Source of the DNA: Vanilla planifolia
Taxonomy: Eukaryota; Streptophyta; Magnoliopsida; Asparagales; Orchidaceae
Length of the DNA stretch: 64,000 bases
Assembly (NCBI GenBank): GCA_023846275.1
Contig: CM043875.1
Coordinates: forward strand, 23,006,593-23,070,592
Direction: 5' to 3'
Both the position numbers and the translations under genes were made by a program. Below the pieces are notes generated by a model. It did no database searches and was not told the origin of the DNA. It saw only the letters and a list, made by a program, of their open reading frames with translations. Below are positions 11,040 through 23,189 of this stretch, one piece after another (the stretch's first letter is position 1; every line of letters begins with the position of its first letter).

Positions 11040-13970
11040 TTCAGACGAAGTAATAATCCATCTTCTGGTTTCAACTTCTCGAAAATAGTGTATGTCATTC
11101 CTTTTGACTTCATTAATAATTTAACTGCTTAAAATACTTCCACCCAACAAATCATTTGTCATATCCTTGTAGAAATAATTTTTTGAAGGCAGAAAATATA
11201 TTTTTGAGAAAGGCCATGGATTGAACAGTTTATACTGATGGAATACTAATTTTTTTTTATCCTCTAATATCAGAATCCAAATTTACCTGAGCTTTTTTCT
11301 TCACTTCTTCTCTTTCTTAAAAGAAAAGGCATTTAGCAAAAGGTTAGTTAGTACTTCACCAGTGAAGAGGAATCACACTATTCATTAACTTTTCAACTCC
11401 ATCCTTGTGTTTCACAAGGATGTGTATTGCTTTTTTTAATTTCTGTTTCATTTTTTTCCTTATTTTTCTTTCCTCAAGTTTGTTTTGAAACTTATTGCAT
11501 TTCAGCCACAATTCTGTCATTTTCGTTGGCTTGTTCTCCCCATGACCTGGTTAGGAATTCATCTTATAAATAAGTTTTCTGATACTTCTGCCCTCGAATC
11601 TTGAATTTAGCATCTTCAAGCTCCATGGTCATGGTTTCAGTTGTTTACTCATCGTGAGTGTCTCTAATAACCAATGAAATAATTACCAGAATTCTGAATT
11701 GAACATTACTAACTTGTTCCTTAGTCAAACAAATTACCTGTCCAATCTTTGATGCTGTAAATAGCTAGTTCTCTTTCATGCAATTCTTTTGAGTTAGCTA
11801 TATCATTTGACATCTGAAATGCTACACTAAACAGCAAGAATTTGATTCACCTCCTCCACATAGACTGGAATTCACTCGACAGATGACCTTATATGCATAT
11901 TCTCCATCCTCTGGCAATGTTGAAATCACACTGATGTTCTCCACTTATGTTCAATCTCAGCAAGATAGCCTTTGGCTAACTTGCTTTTTTTTTTATTTAA
12001 TGTTCCATTCCTCATTAATTGGCCCTTTGGCTTTATTCTCTTGATTAAAATCTTTTTTGGAGGTCTTGGGTGTGGTCATCATTGCCTCTTTATTTGTGAT
12101 TATGTTCCCATATTTGCATCCTTCAAATCTCTGTTTAAAGCTCTGCCCTTTTTGGCTCATTTACAGTTGAAACAGTAATATCTTATTTGTTCCCATTCTT
12201 GAGGATATGTACCTCTTTTTCAACACTTTTTTTATTTTTGTTGACCTCATCATCTGTGAATACATTAATAGAAGCAATTTTCATATTGTTGGAGGGTAGT
12301 TTGCTGGCTTCTAATGGTTGATCGACTTTTCTTCTGTGTTTCTAGTCTTGATATTACTGCAAATATCTCTATCTTCATCTTAGTAACAGTTGTCTTCCTT
12401 AACAACCCAATATCTTTCCCTTTGCATGTTCAACAAAATCATATTTGGGGGTCAACAGCTATATGGGTAGCATCCTTAATCAGTGGAAGGGGTGGAGTTG
12501 CAAATGTTGGAATTGAATCCAGAGCTATCATCTTCCTCTGCAGCCTAGAAAATATTCACTTTCCTCTGTGTCTTTTATTTCAGATTCTTGGGTGGGAACA
12601 GATTGCAGAATAAATTCAGCCTTAGAAGATGAGCTGGAGGGCTCAAAGGTGAAGATTCTTACCAAACTCAAGAGAAGAATGGCTGGATATCTGTGAGTTG
12701 AAGATGCTGTGCTCACCCTTCATGCGTGACCTGAGTGGTCACGCCTTCAGCAATTCATTTAGAGGTGGATAAAGGAACTTCATCTTAGCCTTCTTCTTGA
12801 ATCTTCTCTTGACCATTCTTCTCTTCTACAATTCATCTTGAACCGTATCAAGTGTCTTCATCTTGGCCTTCATCATCCATGACGGATAGGGAGATAAATT
12901 CCTGCTTCTCTATGCAAATTGGCAGGTCAGCTTCAATAGCTGTAAGCCTTTACCTGGTTTTCAGTGATTCACTTCTGAGGTTATCATTCTCATAAGTCGT
13001 TTATCCATTTTCGTAGTGAGAACCTCCATATTACCATCCATTTTCTCACAAATTGAAACTTTATCAGATTATGTGGAGCCGGCTGATCTATACATACTAT
13101 CTTGAGGTCCCTTGAAACCTTCTTCATCTGGGTGGATTTGGGTTGTAGAATTTTTATGTTATGTTCTCCTGACCTAAATTTTCTGTAGGAGGAAAATGTC
13201 ATTCAGAATACTAATTCAATGAAAATATTGAGGTTTTAAATCAGCATGTTCTTCCACATCAACAATTTTAAGGGTCTCCTCGATCTTCATTGCTCGACAT
13301 TGACCTTCAAGCATTCAAGAGGCCGTTGCTTTCTTTGTGGCATTGATGTTTGTCTTTACCATTATTATAGCTGTTGGTGCTTCATCAGCAATTGGTTTAA
13401 TCTCTGTGCTTGCCATGGGGCTTATTCTTTCTAATGCAACCTTTGTGGTTCTATCTTTCGGCAATATTAAACTGAGTAGTGTACCTTAAAGGAAGGGGTG
13501 GGTTTTCTTTGCTAAGTCAATCACTTTCTGTGAAAATTTGGTAGCAGGGATTGTTCAAAGGATAGGTTGTTCTCACTCTTCTTCTATCAAGCTTTTAGTC
13601 TATGAAAGGAGTTCAAAGGCAACTACACAAGGATTCTAAACTTCAACCCAGCTTCAGCTTTTTGGATTCGGCCATTTTGCCACTCAATAACTTGCTCTTT
13701 GGATTTCTCCTTTGTGCAAGGGGTTTCCCATCTATATGCTAATCTCATTGGGGAAAGAAGCTGCTCTCATTTTCTATCTAATTTTCTTTCTTGTATCACT
13801 GTTTTGAGTTCTTTTGTAAGATCTCTATCCAAGTTTGCTCATAAAATTTTGCATCAAAATGGTTTTTCCATCTTGGTTCTCCAAAAGCCAAAAATGTTTA
13901 AGCTCAAACTTCTCGATCTCATATTTCAACTTCAACATGTTACCAAAGTTCTTATACTAATTTGTTAAAA
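11040..13970 (-). pseudogene. Unidentified coding-like relic, charged and coiled-coil-like, minus strand
   Basis: Several minus-strand stretches read as charged, heptad-like peptides broken by stops and frame changes: LKYEIEKFELKHFWLLENQD (about 13.95-13.87 kb), WETPCTKEKSKEQVIEWQNG (about 13.73-13.67 kb), MKIEETLKIVDVEEHADLKP (about 13.29-13.23 kb), MTMELEDAKFKIRGQKYQK (about 11.6 kb) and FEKLKPEDGLLLRLKEDI (about 11.08-11.03 kb). GC content is a little above the flanks. I do not recognise a family. It could be a multi-exon pseudogene, gag-like transposon sequence or coincidence. Confidence 0.25.
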
Positions 13971-15290
13971 CTAATAGTGCAAGTGCATTATGTAGAAGCT
14001 TCAACATGGTTAGATACAACAAAAACGCAATAATCACCTATGGGTATCATGTACATAAATGACAAAATCAAGAATTAAGTGGTTTGACATTATAGAGAAG
14101 AAATAATAATGATACACAAAAAAAATGTCAGAATGCGTATCTGAAGTTAAAAATGGGTCCTTTTCAAAGTTTTCTCAAGTGAAAGGGATTTATTAAAGAA
14201 CAAAATGACCTAAATAGATGATTCATCAAAGATCTCAACCTTTTGTATTATTGAAGTAGTTTGACGTCTTGCAATGATGATGATGCCATGAATTTCAAAT
14301 GCCAAGTTAACTTCAAATCATTTCCAAAATTGGAAAATGAAATGATTACTTAGAGCTCTCAAATATTGAGACAGAAGATCATGTTAACCTTATTTCTATG
14401 CTCAAGCTTCTATGGAGTGACCAATATATTAGTTCTAGTTCACAACCTCCATAATCTTTGGTTATTCCATCATGCATATGCTTCATCTGATACATGATAT
14501 CTAATGGTTTGCAGCAAATTCATAAATTCATAGCATATATGATCTTCCAATAGGATAGACTCACCATTCCACAAAGAGTCGGCATTTTGAAACATTTTAC
14601 CAATTTATTCCTTCAATAAACCTTATATTGAAAATTTGTATTAATCTTTATTAAGGAAACACTTAATAATTTTTATAGTACTTAAAGATTCTTGATTCCA
14701 TTTTTAAAGTAGCCTTGAGTTTGGCATGTTTGGAATGGGGTTGGACTATTTAGAGTTATGTTATTTAAAGGAAACATTTAGTTTAATCTTGCTTATTTAA
14801 TTTGTGTATGTCAAAATATTTTTGCTTCTCAACTGTGCTAACTGGATTATCTCTATTTGTCATGCAAGTTTAGTTGAACTAGAATACGTACGATTGAGAG
14901 ATATTATTTCTTGTTATATTTAACCCAAGGGTGCAAATAAATGTCAAGTTTGTCAGCCTAAGGCTTAAGACCAGGTTGAAATCAATCCAAAATGCTTTTT
15001 GCCAGGATAATCCTGGTATATCTTCAATTTTGGGATGACTATTTCCAGACTGCCTTCTGGCCCTGATTGGAATGGATTACACTATCTAGGGTTTGGTAAT
15101 TTTATCCCAGTAAGTAAATGCTTTTGTCACTGAAACAAACTAAAATTACAGAGAAGAATTTTCTGGTGTAGTTCTAAGTTGGGGGACATGGGTTCTTCTG
15201 AAACTTTTGAAAAGGTTCATTTCCATTTCAATTTAAGATGCTGAAAGCTTTAATGGAATGTGGGTTTGAGGATGCTTCCTTTTTGTACAG
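13971..15290. other. Upstream region of the OBERON gene; no gene seen
   Basis: AT-rich, with no recognisable protein motif. It should hold the 3' part of a 5' UTR intron, given the acceptor at 15289-15290. A promoter or first exon could not be assigned by eye. Confidence 0.4.
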
Positions 15291-15323
15291 GTGCCTGGAA
15301 TCATACTTGTGGAAGAAATTCAA
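15291..15323 (+). other. 5' UTR portion of the first visible OBERON exon
   Basis: The sequence before it, TTCCTTTTTGTACAG, is a good pyrimidine-rich splice acceptor. The 33 bases after it are in frame with the ATG at 15324 and have no stop, so an N-terminal extension is formally possible. I chose the ATG because MGTSSG is the conserved family start. The matching donor and transcription start, upstream of 15.2 kb, could not be identified. Confidence 0.55.
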
Positions 15324-16467
15324 ATGGGCACTTCTTCTGGGGCAAATTTTCATCAGCAGTCAACACCAAAAATGCTGCCTCCTCGTCAGCATCCGAGGCC
15401 TTCAGGCCTGCAAACCTCCTTGTCTCTAGCTTCATCTGATGCCAATGGGTCACATGACATGCAGGAGCCATTATCAAACTCCGATCAAGCTCATGACTCC
15501 CCTTCTGACAGTACAAGCTCCCGAGAAACATGGCCCATTGAGACTGGCCGCTCCAGTGGGGTCATTTTAAAGAAAACTGAGGAGGGTGAAACTGATTTCC
15601 CTGAGACGCAGGTCATACGTCATATTTCCAATGCTGATAAGTTGTCTCTTCGTGATGTTGCTCGGGAGAGGATTGAAGTTATTTCTGACAGAATGACTGT
15701 TATGCCTATTGAGCTTCTAGAAGAACTTAAGGCCGAACTCAGAGTTATCCTTGAAGGAACAGGAGGACCGCAACATAGGGATGAATTCTTATATCTCCAA
15801 CAGCTTGTGCAAGGTAGGGGTGACCTAACTGCAAAAACTCTTGTCAGAGCCCATAGAATTCAGCTGGAGGTTCTCGTTTCCATTAACACTGGAATTCTTG
15901 CTTTCCTGCACCCAAATGTCAGCCTTCCTCAGAGTCGCCTTATTGAGATTTTCTTGTACAAGAGGTGCAGGAACATTGCTTGTCAGAGTATTCTTCCAGC
16001 TGATGATTGCAGTTGTGAAGTTTGTGCTCGTAGAAATGGTTTTTGCAATCTGTGCATGTGTGTGGTTTGCAGCAAGTTTGATTTTGAGGTCAACACCTGC
16101 CGCTGGATTGGCTGTGATATTTGTGCTCACTGGACACATACTGACTGTGCCATGCGTGCTGGTCAGATTGGAATGGGGCCATCTGCTAAGAGTATAATGG
16201 GACATACTGAGATGCTTTTTAAGTGTCCAGCTTGCAACAGGACGTCCGAATTGTTAGGTTGGGTGAAGGATGTATTTCAGCATTGTGCTCCTGGATGGGA
16301 CCAAGATGTGCTGCTACGAGAGCTTGAGCTTGCAAGTAGGATTTTTCGTCTCAGTGAGGACACTAAAGGAAGGAAATTATATTGGAAGTGCAGTGATCTC
16401 TTAGAAAAGGTTAAAAATGGGGCTGCAGAGTACACAGCAAGTAGGATTCTATTGCTGATCTTCCAAG
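15324..16467 (+). CDS. OBE1: OBERON1/2-like PHD-finger protein, coding exon 1 (residues 1-381 plus one base of codon 382)
   Basis: First coding exon of a two-coding-exon gene; with 25868-26496 it gives 1,773 bases and a 590-residue protein, close to the family's usual size. OBERON proteins are plant nuclear PHD-finger proteins needed for meristem and root establishment in Arabidopsis. The start ATG gives MGTSSG, the typical OBE1/2 N-terminus, followed by a Ser-rich stretch with SSRETWP at about 65-71. The conserved core runs from HISNADKLSLRDVARER (about 100) through KTLVRAHRIQLEVLV (about 171). An atypical Cys/His-rich PHD finger spans about 215-304: C215, C220, C229, C231, C234, C241, C244, C246, C249, C259, C264, C267, H269, H272, C275, C301, C304. 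GWVKDVFQHCAPGWD follows at about 312. The exon ends in phase 1 at CAAG|GTATTT. An AG acceptor at 15289-15290 lies 33 bases before the ATG, so an upstream exon, probably 5' UTR, is likely. OBE1 versus OBE2 cannot be decided here. Confidence 0.96.
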
Positions 16468-16568
16468 GTATTTATCAATCAATTGAATTCTTGTTGCAAA
16501 AACGTGGAATTGCTGATCAATTCTTCTTAACAGATATTTCACAGCAGAAACAAAAAAACCATTTTTGA

Positions 16569-19148
16569 CAATAACCAAAACCCGTCTATAATATTTTTTA
16601 TTCCTAGTACTTTTTAATTTGATTTCAAGGCTTTTTTTATGTTGTTTCTCTGTTGGCTTAGGCTATGAATAATGGTTGGACAGTCCAATTCGAAGTCCAA
16701 CCGTATGTGATGCAGAGCATTTAATGTTGTAGATGTATCTATGGGCCTTTTTAAATGAACCAGGCGTGTTCTTCATAAGGAGATAAGAATATGTCACTAA
16801 AAGGTATAGTTCTTGTTGGCTCACAACAAACAGTCATGGAATGAATTTCAGGTTCTAAATAAATAGGAGAAATCCACTTGTCTGGATAGACACTGAACTT
16901 ATTCATTCCAAACTTATTCATTAGAATAATCATGTCAGTAAACTAGAAGTTGTAATGTAATGGATCTAATTTGATCAGAACATGCAACAACATTGCAAGG
17001 ATAGAGATAATGAAAAGAAAGGATACACCAAATCATAGTTATCGGTATCTAGATCCCATACCTACTGAGTCCTTTCCAAGTACCATCCATTGAGTCTTTC
17101 CCAAGTGCTGGGTGAATTGTACTTTGAAACACACTGACAGAGCCAGCAAAAATTAACTTCTGTCCATAGCAATTCTGGATTTTGCATCATGTTTAACCGC
17201 ACTTATCATTTCTCCATTACTTTGATAGACCCATACTGTTGTGTATAATGTTTTGTTTGCTTATTTTCTTGTTATCATTTGGTATTAGTTAAACGGCATG
17301 TACCCTTTCAATCCTTTCCATATGACATGTTTTGTGTTGCTTTTATGCGTATTTGTAATAGCTGTTATTTGTTTTTGCTCTATCCTTGGTAATTGCACTG
17401 CAAAAATTTTCCCTTTCTTCCACAAAACGATGATGTTTCTCGTACCCAATTTAGTAATGTTTTATACTGTAATTTTCCATGCTAACTTTTGCATGGTATT
17501 TCTAAGATACTTCTTCATATGTTTTCTAAAAATATCATTCTTCACTTCAATAGTACATACTTTACATTTTTCTATGACCCCTAATGTTAAGTCTATTTTT
17601 TTAGTATTTTTTTGTCCTGTCGGATCGTTGTTTATTTATATTCAACATGAGTCAATTTTATGAATTTTCACTTCAAAACTAGACCCAGTTTATCTATTTT
17701 TGAAATCTCATGTTTATCTATTTTTAGTTTCAACCCAATAGATCTGTTTGGTACCTAAATGCTTCCAAATCACTTACCCTTGTGCATAGCATTAATTTCT
17801 AGACATTTTCTGTAATTCATTACAGTTTGTGTCGGTCAAATCACTTAAAAGGCCCATGCATTAATGCTTGTACGTTCCATATAGAAAGTGTATTAGTGAA
17901 CTCCAATTCTTGTGGCTTTTTTAAAAATTATGGCGTTTGTTAATTTGATAACTTTATGAAATTATAGCTAATTTGTAAACCCTTGATGCTTTCTTAGTCA
18001 ATGTTGTGTTTTTTCTTAGCTATGATTTTATAACTTTATTTAATATTTGTTGGGTTCTTGAAATCATTGTTTGTGTTTTGTACAGTTCATAGTTGGATGC
18101 ATGTGAATATGAACTGCTAGTCATGTACTTGTCATTTAGTGTTGGGTGGCAATACCCATTGACTGGTTGAATGGCAGGTTTAGTATCCAGCAAGAAAATA
18201 GTTTATAATAACATTATTTTGAATAATGCACATTAGAAAATTAAAAAAAAATGTGCAAGCACTACACATGGTCATTCGAACTACATTGGGTGGTCTTAGC
18301 ATCCCTTTTTTGAATGGATGACCCAATTAGGTGGTATCACATCAAGATTAAAATGATCATATGAGGCATTTGGACCCTACTTGGGGTGGGGGGATCGAGG
18401 GAAAGCACTAGGATCTCAAGAAGCTCTGAAAAATGAGCATAATTGACCAATGCTGATATTGACCTAATTGGATTGACTTGAAGTCGATAAAACAAAACAT
18501 TGTATGACTAAACCTTGATATTTCTAGTACACCCATATTTTAAGCATTGTGGTACAAAAAATTATATGACTAGATATGCACATATATGGGTACACTTAAT
18601 AACATATATGCTGAATAAATGAAATACAGAAAGTCCAAAGGACCTTTGCTAATAATTTGTTGCTACTCCACGAAACAATTTAATGAATAAATGATCATTT
18701 AGTTGTTCTCGAGATAATACTACTCTAGGTATTTCTAGCTAATCATTGTCTAACCCATAGAGGTCTTTTGAACTTTGTGCCAATCCTTTCGTTTGTGGAA
18801 TTATTCACTGTTGATGAATATTATATTTAAAACTCTTTAAGACAATTTGGTTATAGTCGTTGAAGCACCCCAAATGGTGCCCTAAGAGTCCTCTATTTTG
18901 GAGTGTCCTCTTCAATTTACTAAATATCTCTAGGTCCCACCACCGGTTCTTATGATAATATCATCATCTAGGATGGTCTCAACCTGATAGCTTGTTGGTT
19001 AGCAAAGAGGGACATGCCTTGTAAGTTTAGATGGTGAACTTGCTATCAAAGTTGTTGTCAATGAACTATCTTGGTTAATAGGGTGCATAGTCTTTCTTAT
19101 GGGTTTATTGATCTTAACTATCTATTGAGGTTGGTGTGAGGTGAGAGC
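16569..19148. other. Intron sequence without recognisable elements
   Basis: AT-rich intron DNA. The plus-strand frame 17298-17663 is hydrophobic only because of T-rich composition and shows no domain. Confidence 0.45.
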
Positions 19149-20060
19149 TCAATGTTGATATATTAGAGAGATAAATATAGGGGAAACAATGCGTGAAGTA
19201 GAGGTGCTCGAATCATGTTTTTGGTGAAGTGTTAAATTAACTATGTTGAGGACTAGACTAATGCTCATGTCTTTGGGTAATTTTACCTCATATGCATTTT
19301 CACTAGTCCTCTTTATCACTTTGCATGATCTCATCTTTCGCTTTGAAACCTTTTGAAAGGATTCCATAAGGAAACTTTGTGGATTACATGAACCATGACC
19401 ATATTACCATTGCTGAACTTGATGGATCTTCATGGAAAATCTGCATACATTTTATCTTTATCATATCTTATGACAAGTTTTGTCATACCTCGAAGTGGAG
19501 ATTACTTGCATGCTGCGTAAATGAATATGTAAACTCACTTGGCTTGTATGATGCAACAAGTGGGATAAGGTCTATTGGCTTTATTGGCTCATGTCTTGTA
19601 ACCATAAACTCTTTAGACTTGTTGATGGAGTTGTAATATGGAAACTCATAACAGGATATCCCAAATAATCGTGCGATCAATAAATAAATAACACAACAAA
19701 TTGCCTCGTCTTTTTTATGAGTTTCATTTAACAACCTATTTACGTTTGACAGGCTATAAAAAATAAGAGTTTTATGCGTAACTTAGCTCGTAGTGTCCTT
19801 TAGAGTTAATTCATAATCTTGATAGAATGGTTAGACATAATAGTCTTTGTCAATGCATTATGCTTAACGATTTCATCAAAGAAATGGCAATTAAGGATGC
19901 ATACATGGCTTTCCAAAATATCATAAAATGGGCCACCTTGGAGAAACAATTGACTTCTACCATGTCATAGTCATGCCACTTGGAGGTTCGTGGGTGTCTT
20001 AGAACATAATCTATATTGTCATCCTCTCTAGGTTAGTGAAAAATGGATAGAGTGTACTTA
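19149..20060 (-). pseudogene. Gypsy integrase relic
   Basis: Minus-strand pieces in order: MVEVNCFSKVAHFM (integrase core VVVDRFSKMAHFI); a second core piece EFMVTRHEPIKPIDLIPL (FEVVYG..P..PIDLIPL); and a C-terminal piece CKVIKRTSENAYEVKLPKDM, then LVLNIVNL, equivalent to the GPF/Y module (F.V..R...NAY.L.LP....S..FNV..L). Stops separate them. Confidence 0.82.
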
Positions 20061-20239
20061 TATTATATTTCTCTCTTTTAGTTGTCTAACAAATGCAACA
20101 ACTAGAAAAATTGTTCTTCACTGTTGCCAAGATTTTTAGAAGGGTCTATAAAATTTCTTTCACCCAAAACAATAAATACCAAAAAGTGGATGTTGGCAAC
20201 AAAGGTGCATTTCTTGAGATTAGTATAGAATTTTTCGTG

Positions 20240-20775
20240 ACAATACTTCCAATAATTGCCTTAAATGGTGAAGTGTGTTTCACCTGTCTTGGTATTGATT
20301 AAAATGACTTCTCAAAATGGACGATGCGAAAAGCACACTGGGTGTTAGAGAACCCAAATGACTTTGTTAGTCATATTCATAAAGATCCTCTTTAATCTTG
20401 AAAGTAGTTTCCTATTCATTATATTCATGCATTCGAATTTGATGATAATGTCTATGGAGGTTGACATTAGAGAATGTACTCGAGTCAGCCATCATGTCTA
20501 ATATGTTGTCTTATCAAGGATTTGTGATCCAAAACTTGATTGTGATTCTATTGATTGCTTTAGTCCAAACATGTATATCACTTCATATCCTTTTTGAGTT
20601 TAGTTTGAAGCATGCGTGGTGAATGAGGACATCCTCTCATGAATCAAACCTTTTTGAAGTATTTCCTTGACTTGCGTTGTTGGCTCGTTGTGTTCTAACA
20701 AGTTCATTTGGCAATGAGTTAAGTTCAGGAAGGTTGATCTAGGAACTATATCAATACCATGTTATGTCTCACAAA
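20240..20775 (-). pseudogene. Gypsy reverse-transcriptase relic
   Basis: The minus strand reads NLTHCQMNLLEHNEPTTQ, then VKEILQKGLIHERMSSF, matching the gypsy RT opening (LPHYRMSP.E...L..QV.ELL.KGLIRES.SP). After frame changes come the equivalents of DYHQIRMHEYNEWETTFKI and LYEYD. The downstream PFGLxNAP motif is blurred. Confidence 0.8.
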
Positions 20776-21929
20776 AGAGTTAAAAGAGTAAGGTAACTCA
20801 ACATGTTATATATCATAAAGTTCTTTTAATAAAGTAAGGGAAACTTCTATTGGGAAATCAATTCTTTAAGTTGTTACCTACTTCAATGGGGACCAACGTA
20901 TAAATTATATTTCCTTCCTAGCTCTCCTTAAATTGATGATTAGTCAAGAGGTTTAATTATTTTGCCATGTCATTGGGTATGATAATTGTTGTCTTCCCAA
21001 TTCGTTGTTTGGAATAGGTTCTTGTCTCGAATGATAAAGTTGGTGCTTTATGTTCACCCAATAGGTTTTGACTTGTCTTATAAGTATTAGATTTATGAAG
21101 CCTATATATTGTTCAACTATCATAAGTTGTCATGTGAAATAATTATTCATGTCTAATAGCTAGTCAATAAAGATCTTCAGGTCAAGTCTCCAATCAAAGG
21201 TGGAAACATCTTTTTTCACTTTTTTTAGTGATGTTGTCATTCATTTTTCTTGTCCTAGATTGGATAATTATTGTATGGATCATAATGGAGCTGAAGTGGA
21301 ATATGTCAATGGACTTGGATTCACATGGCTGAACCATAAGGGTGAATAATACTAGGAATGGTGGGTGCATTCTATTATGTAAATGTGAAGCTGAATTTTC
21401 ACCTGTTAGTGATGATCTTATAGTGGCATTATAGTTGACGTGTTGAAAAATGCAAGTGTTGGTTTTGTTCTATGATATGTGCAACATTTATTTGAGCGAT
21501 GTCATATCAAACATGATTATGATAATACCCAAGGATTATCAAAGATGGATACCTTCAAGTAGTGTTCATTGAATGGATTTGAAGACCAGGTACCCATAAG
21601 ACTTTAACATCCTTAGCATTTGAGCGAGACTTGACTTTTTTGAGATAAGGCTAGAAATAAACACACTAGAAATTTTTCTTCAGGATTCCCCAACTAGGAA
21701 AAGAGCTTTTCTTAGCTTTCAAATAATGTTTCATTGACATAACTGAGTGGAATAATTCCTCCATAGAATAAACTATATTTTGCAACAATTCTCTTTCGGG
21801 ATTTGGCTTAAGTTCAAACCGCATGGTAACTCAAGGTTCCTTTTGAATGTTGCATTGGATCAATTCATTAAACTGTCATATAATTTGATACAAATAAGGA
21901 ACCTTGTCTTAGAGAACATGATGTTTCTA

Positions 21930-23175
21930 GTAGCTTTTTGTGATACATTACTATAGGTATTTTTCCTTAGAGAAACTCATGTATCTCCTCCTAACTACCA
22001 ACAATTTTTTGTTCTTATATCTTTTGATTATTATATTATTTTTTTGATAACAAAACCATTATGTTATGTTATTCTTAATACTTTTTTTAGCGTATTTCAA
22101 ATCACGTTTATTAAGATTAAATAGAGATATCAATTGGAGAGCTTAAACAAATGTTTCATGAAGTAATCTACTTGTAAAAACATGTCAAAGAGTGTTGGTG
22201 ATTTTACTCAATTTTTAGATTTCAGAGTTAATTAGATTTCTCTTGGTAAGGTAGCTAAATCATTTGGAGACCTTCATCTATACATTACTCATGATTAGAT
22301 TATCAAACAATTTCTTTAAATACATAAGTCATACAATCAGGGTTGTATTATTTATTTAGGTTCATGCATTCATTTAATATTATTTTTTGTTATTATTATT
22401 TTTTGAAAGAATTTTAATCTTGCTTCATGTTATTATAAGTTTAACTCAAATCTTAATTTAGAAAAAACTAGTTTAAAAAATGTTAATTTAAGCTACTTTT
22501 TATTGCTTATTAGTCTTACAGAACATGTTTAATATCCTATTTGGATGATTTTTGTGATACATTTGGTGTTGATATTTTTTCTTGGAGAAACTCTTGTATC
22601 TCCTCCCAACTACCAACAGTTTTTTATTCTTGTATTTTTTATCATTGTTTCATTTGTTTGATAATTACAAAACTATTGTGTTATATTATTTTTAATATTG
22701 TTTGTTGAGTGTATTTTAAATCATGCTTCTTAAGATCAAACAAGGATAATTAATTGGAGAGCTTAATTAAATGTTTATGAAGCGATCCACCTGTAAAAAT
22801 ATGTCAATAAGTGTTGGTGACTTTATTTGGATTTAGCTCAATTTTTAGATTTTAGAGTCAATTAGATTTCTCTTGATAGGATAGCTAAACTACTTAAATA
22901 CCTTCATCTATATATTATTAATGATTAGATTATCAAACCTTCCTTTAAATACATAAGTGACACAATCAGGGTTATATTATTTATTTAGTTTCATGTATTC
23001 ATTTAATATTATTTTTTGTTATAATGATCCTTAGAAATGATTTTACTAAATATCACTTCATGTTGTTATAAGTCTAATTCAAATCTTAGTTTAGAAAAAG
23101 TTAGCTTAAAACATGTTAATTCAAGTCATGTTTTTCATTGCCAATTGGTTTTACAAAACAATTTTTGTATCCTAC
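21930..23175 (+). repeat. Tandem pair of about 615-base units
   Basis: Unit 1 (about 21.93-22.55 kb) and unit 2 (about 22.55-23.17 kb) are parallel with an offset of 614-615 bases. Shared anchors include TTTTTGTGATACATT, GAGAAACTC, TATCTCCTCC, AATTGGAGAGCTTAA, TTAGATTTCTCTTG and ATGATTAGATTATCAAAC. Substitutions and small indels are spread evenly, so the duplication is old. No coding content was seen. The pair sits directly beside the gypsy relic and could be duplicated LTR or internal non-coding sequence. Confidence 0.9.
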
Positions 23176-23189
23176 TTGGACAATTTTTA

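Larger units (their letters stand above)
19149..21900 (-). mobile_element. Ty3/gypsy retrotransposon relic within the OBERON intron
   Basis: Minus-strand order is RT (about 20.77-20.25 kb), then integrase core (about 20.03-19.75 kb and 19.63-19.48 kb), then the integrase C-terminal module (19.37-19.15 kb). The order is the pol order of Ty3/gypsy. The stretch from 20.8 to 21.9 kb should be protease and gag; part of it recurs at 25.19-25.44 kb. All frames are broken. LTRs were not found. Confidence 0.82.

Noticed and set aside
15301-15531. Minus-strand open frame opposite OBERON exon 1
   Set aside because: Shadow of the strongly supported plus-strand coding exon; no motif of its own. The same applies to 15825-16205 minus and 15841-16197 plus.
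17298-17663. 121-codon hydrophobic frame in the intron, like a membrane protein
   Set aside because: Hydrophobicity follows from T-rich DNA (Phe/Ile/Leu codons). There is no domain and no conserved pattern, and it sits inside the intron.
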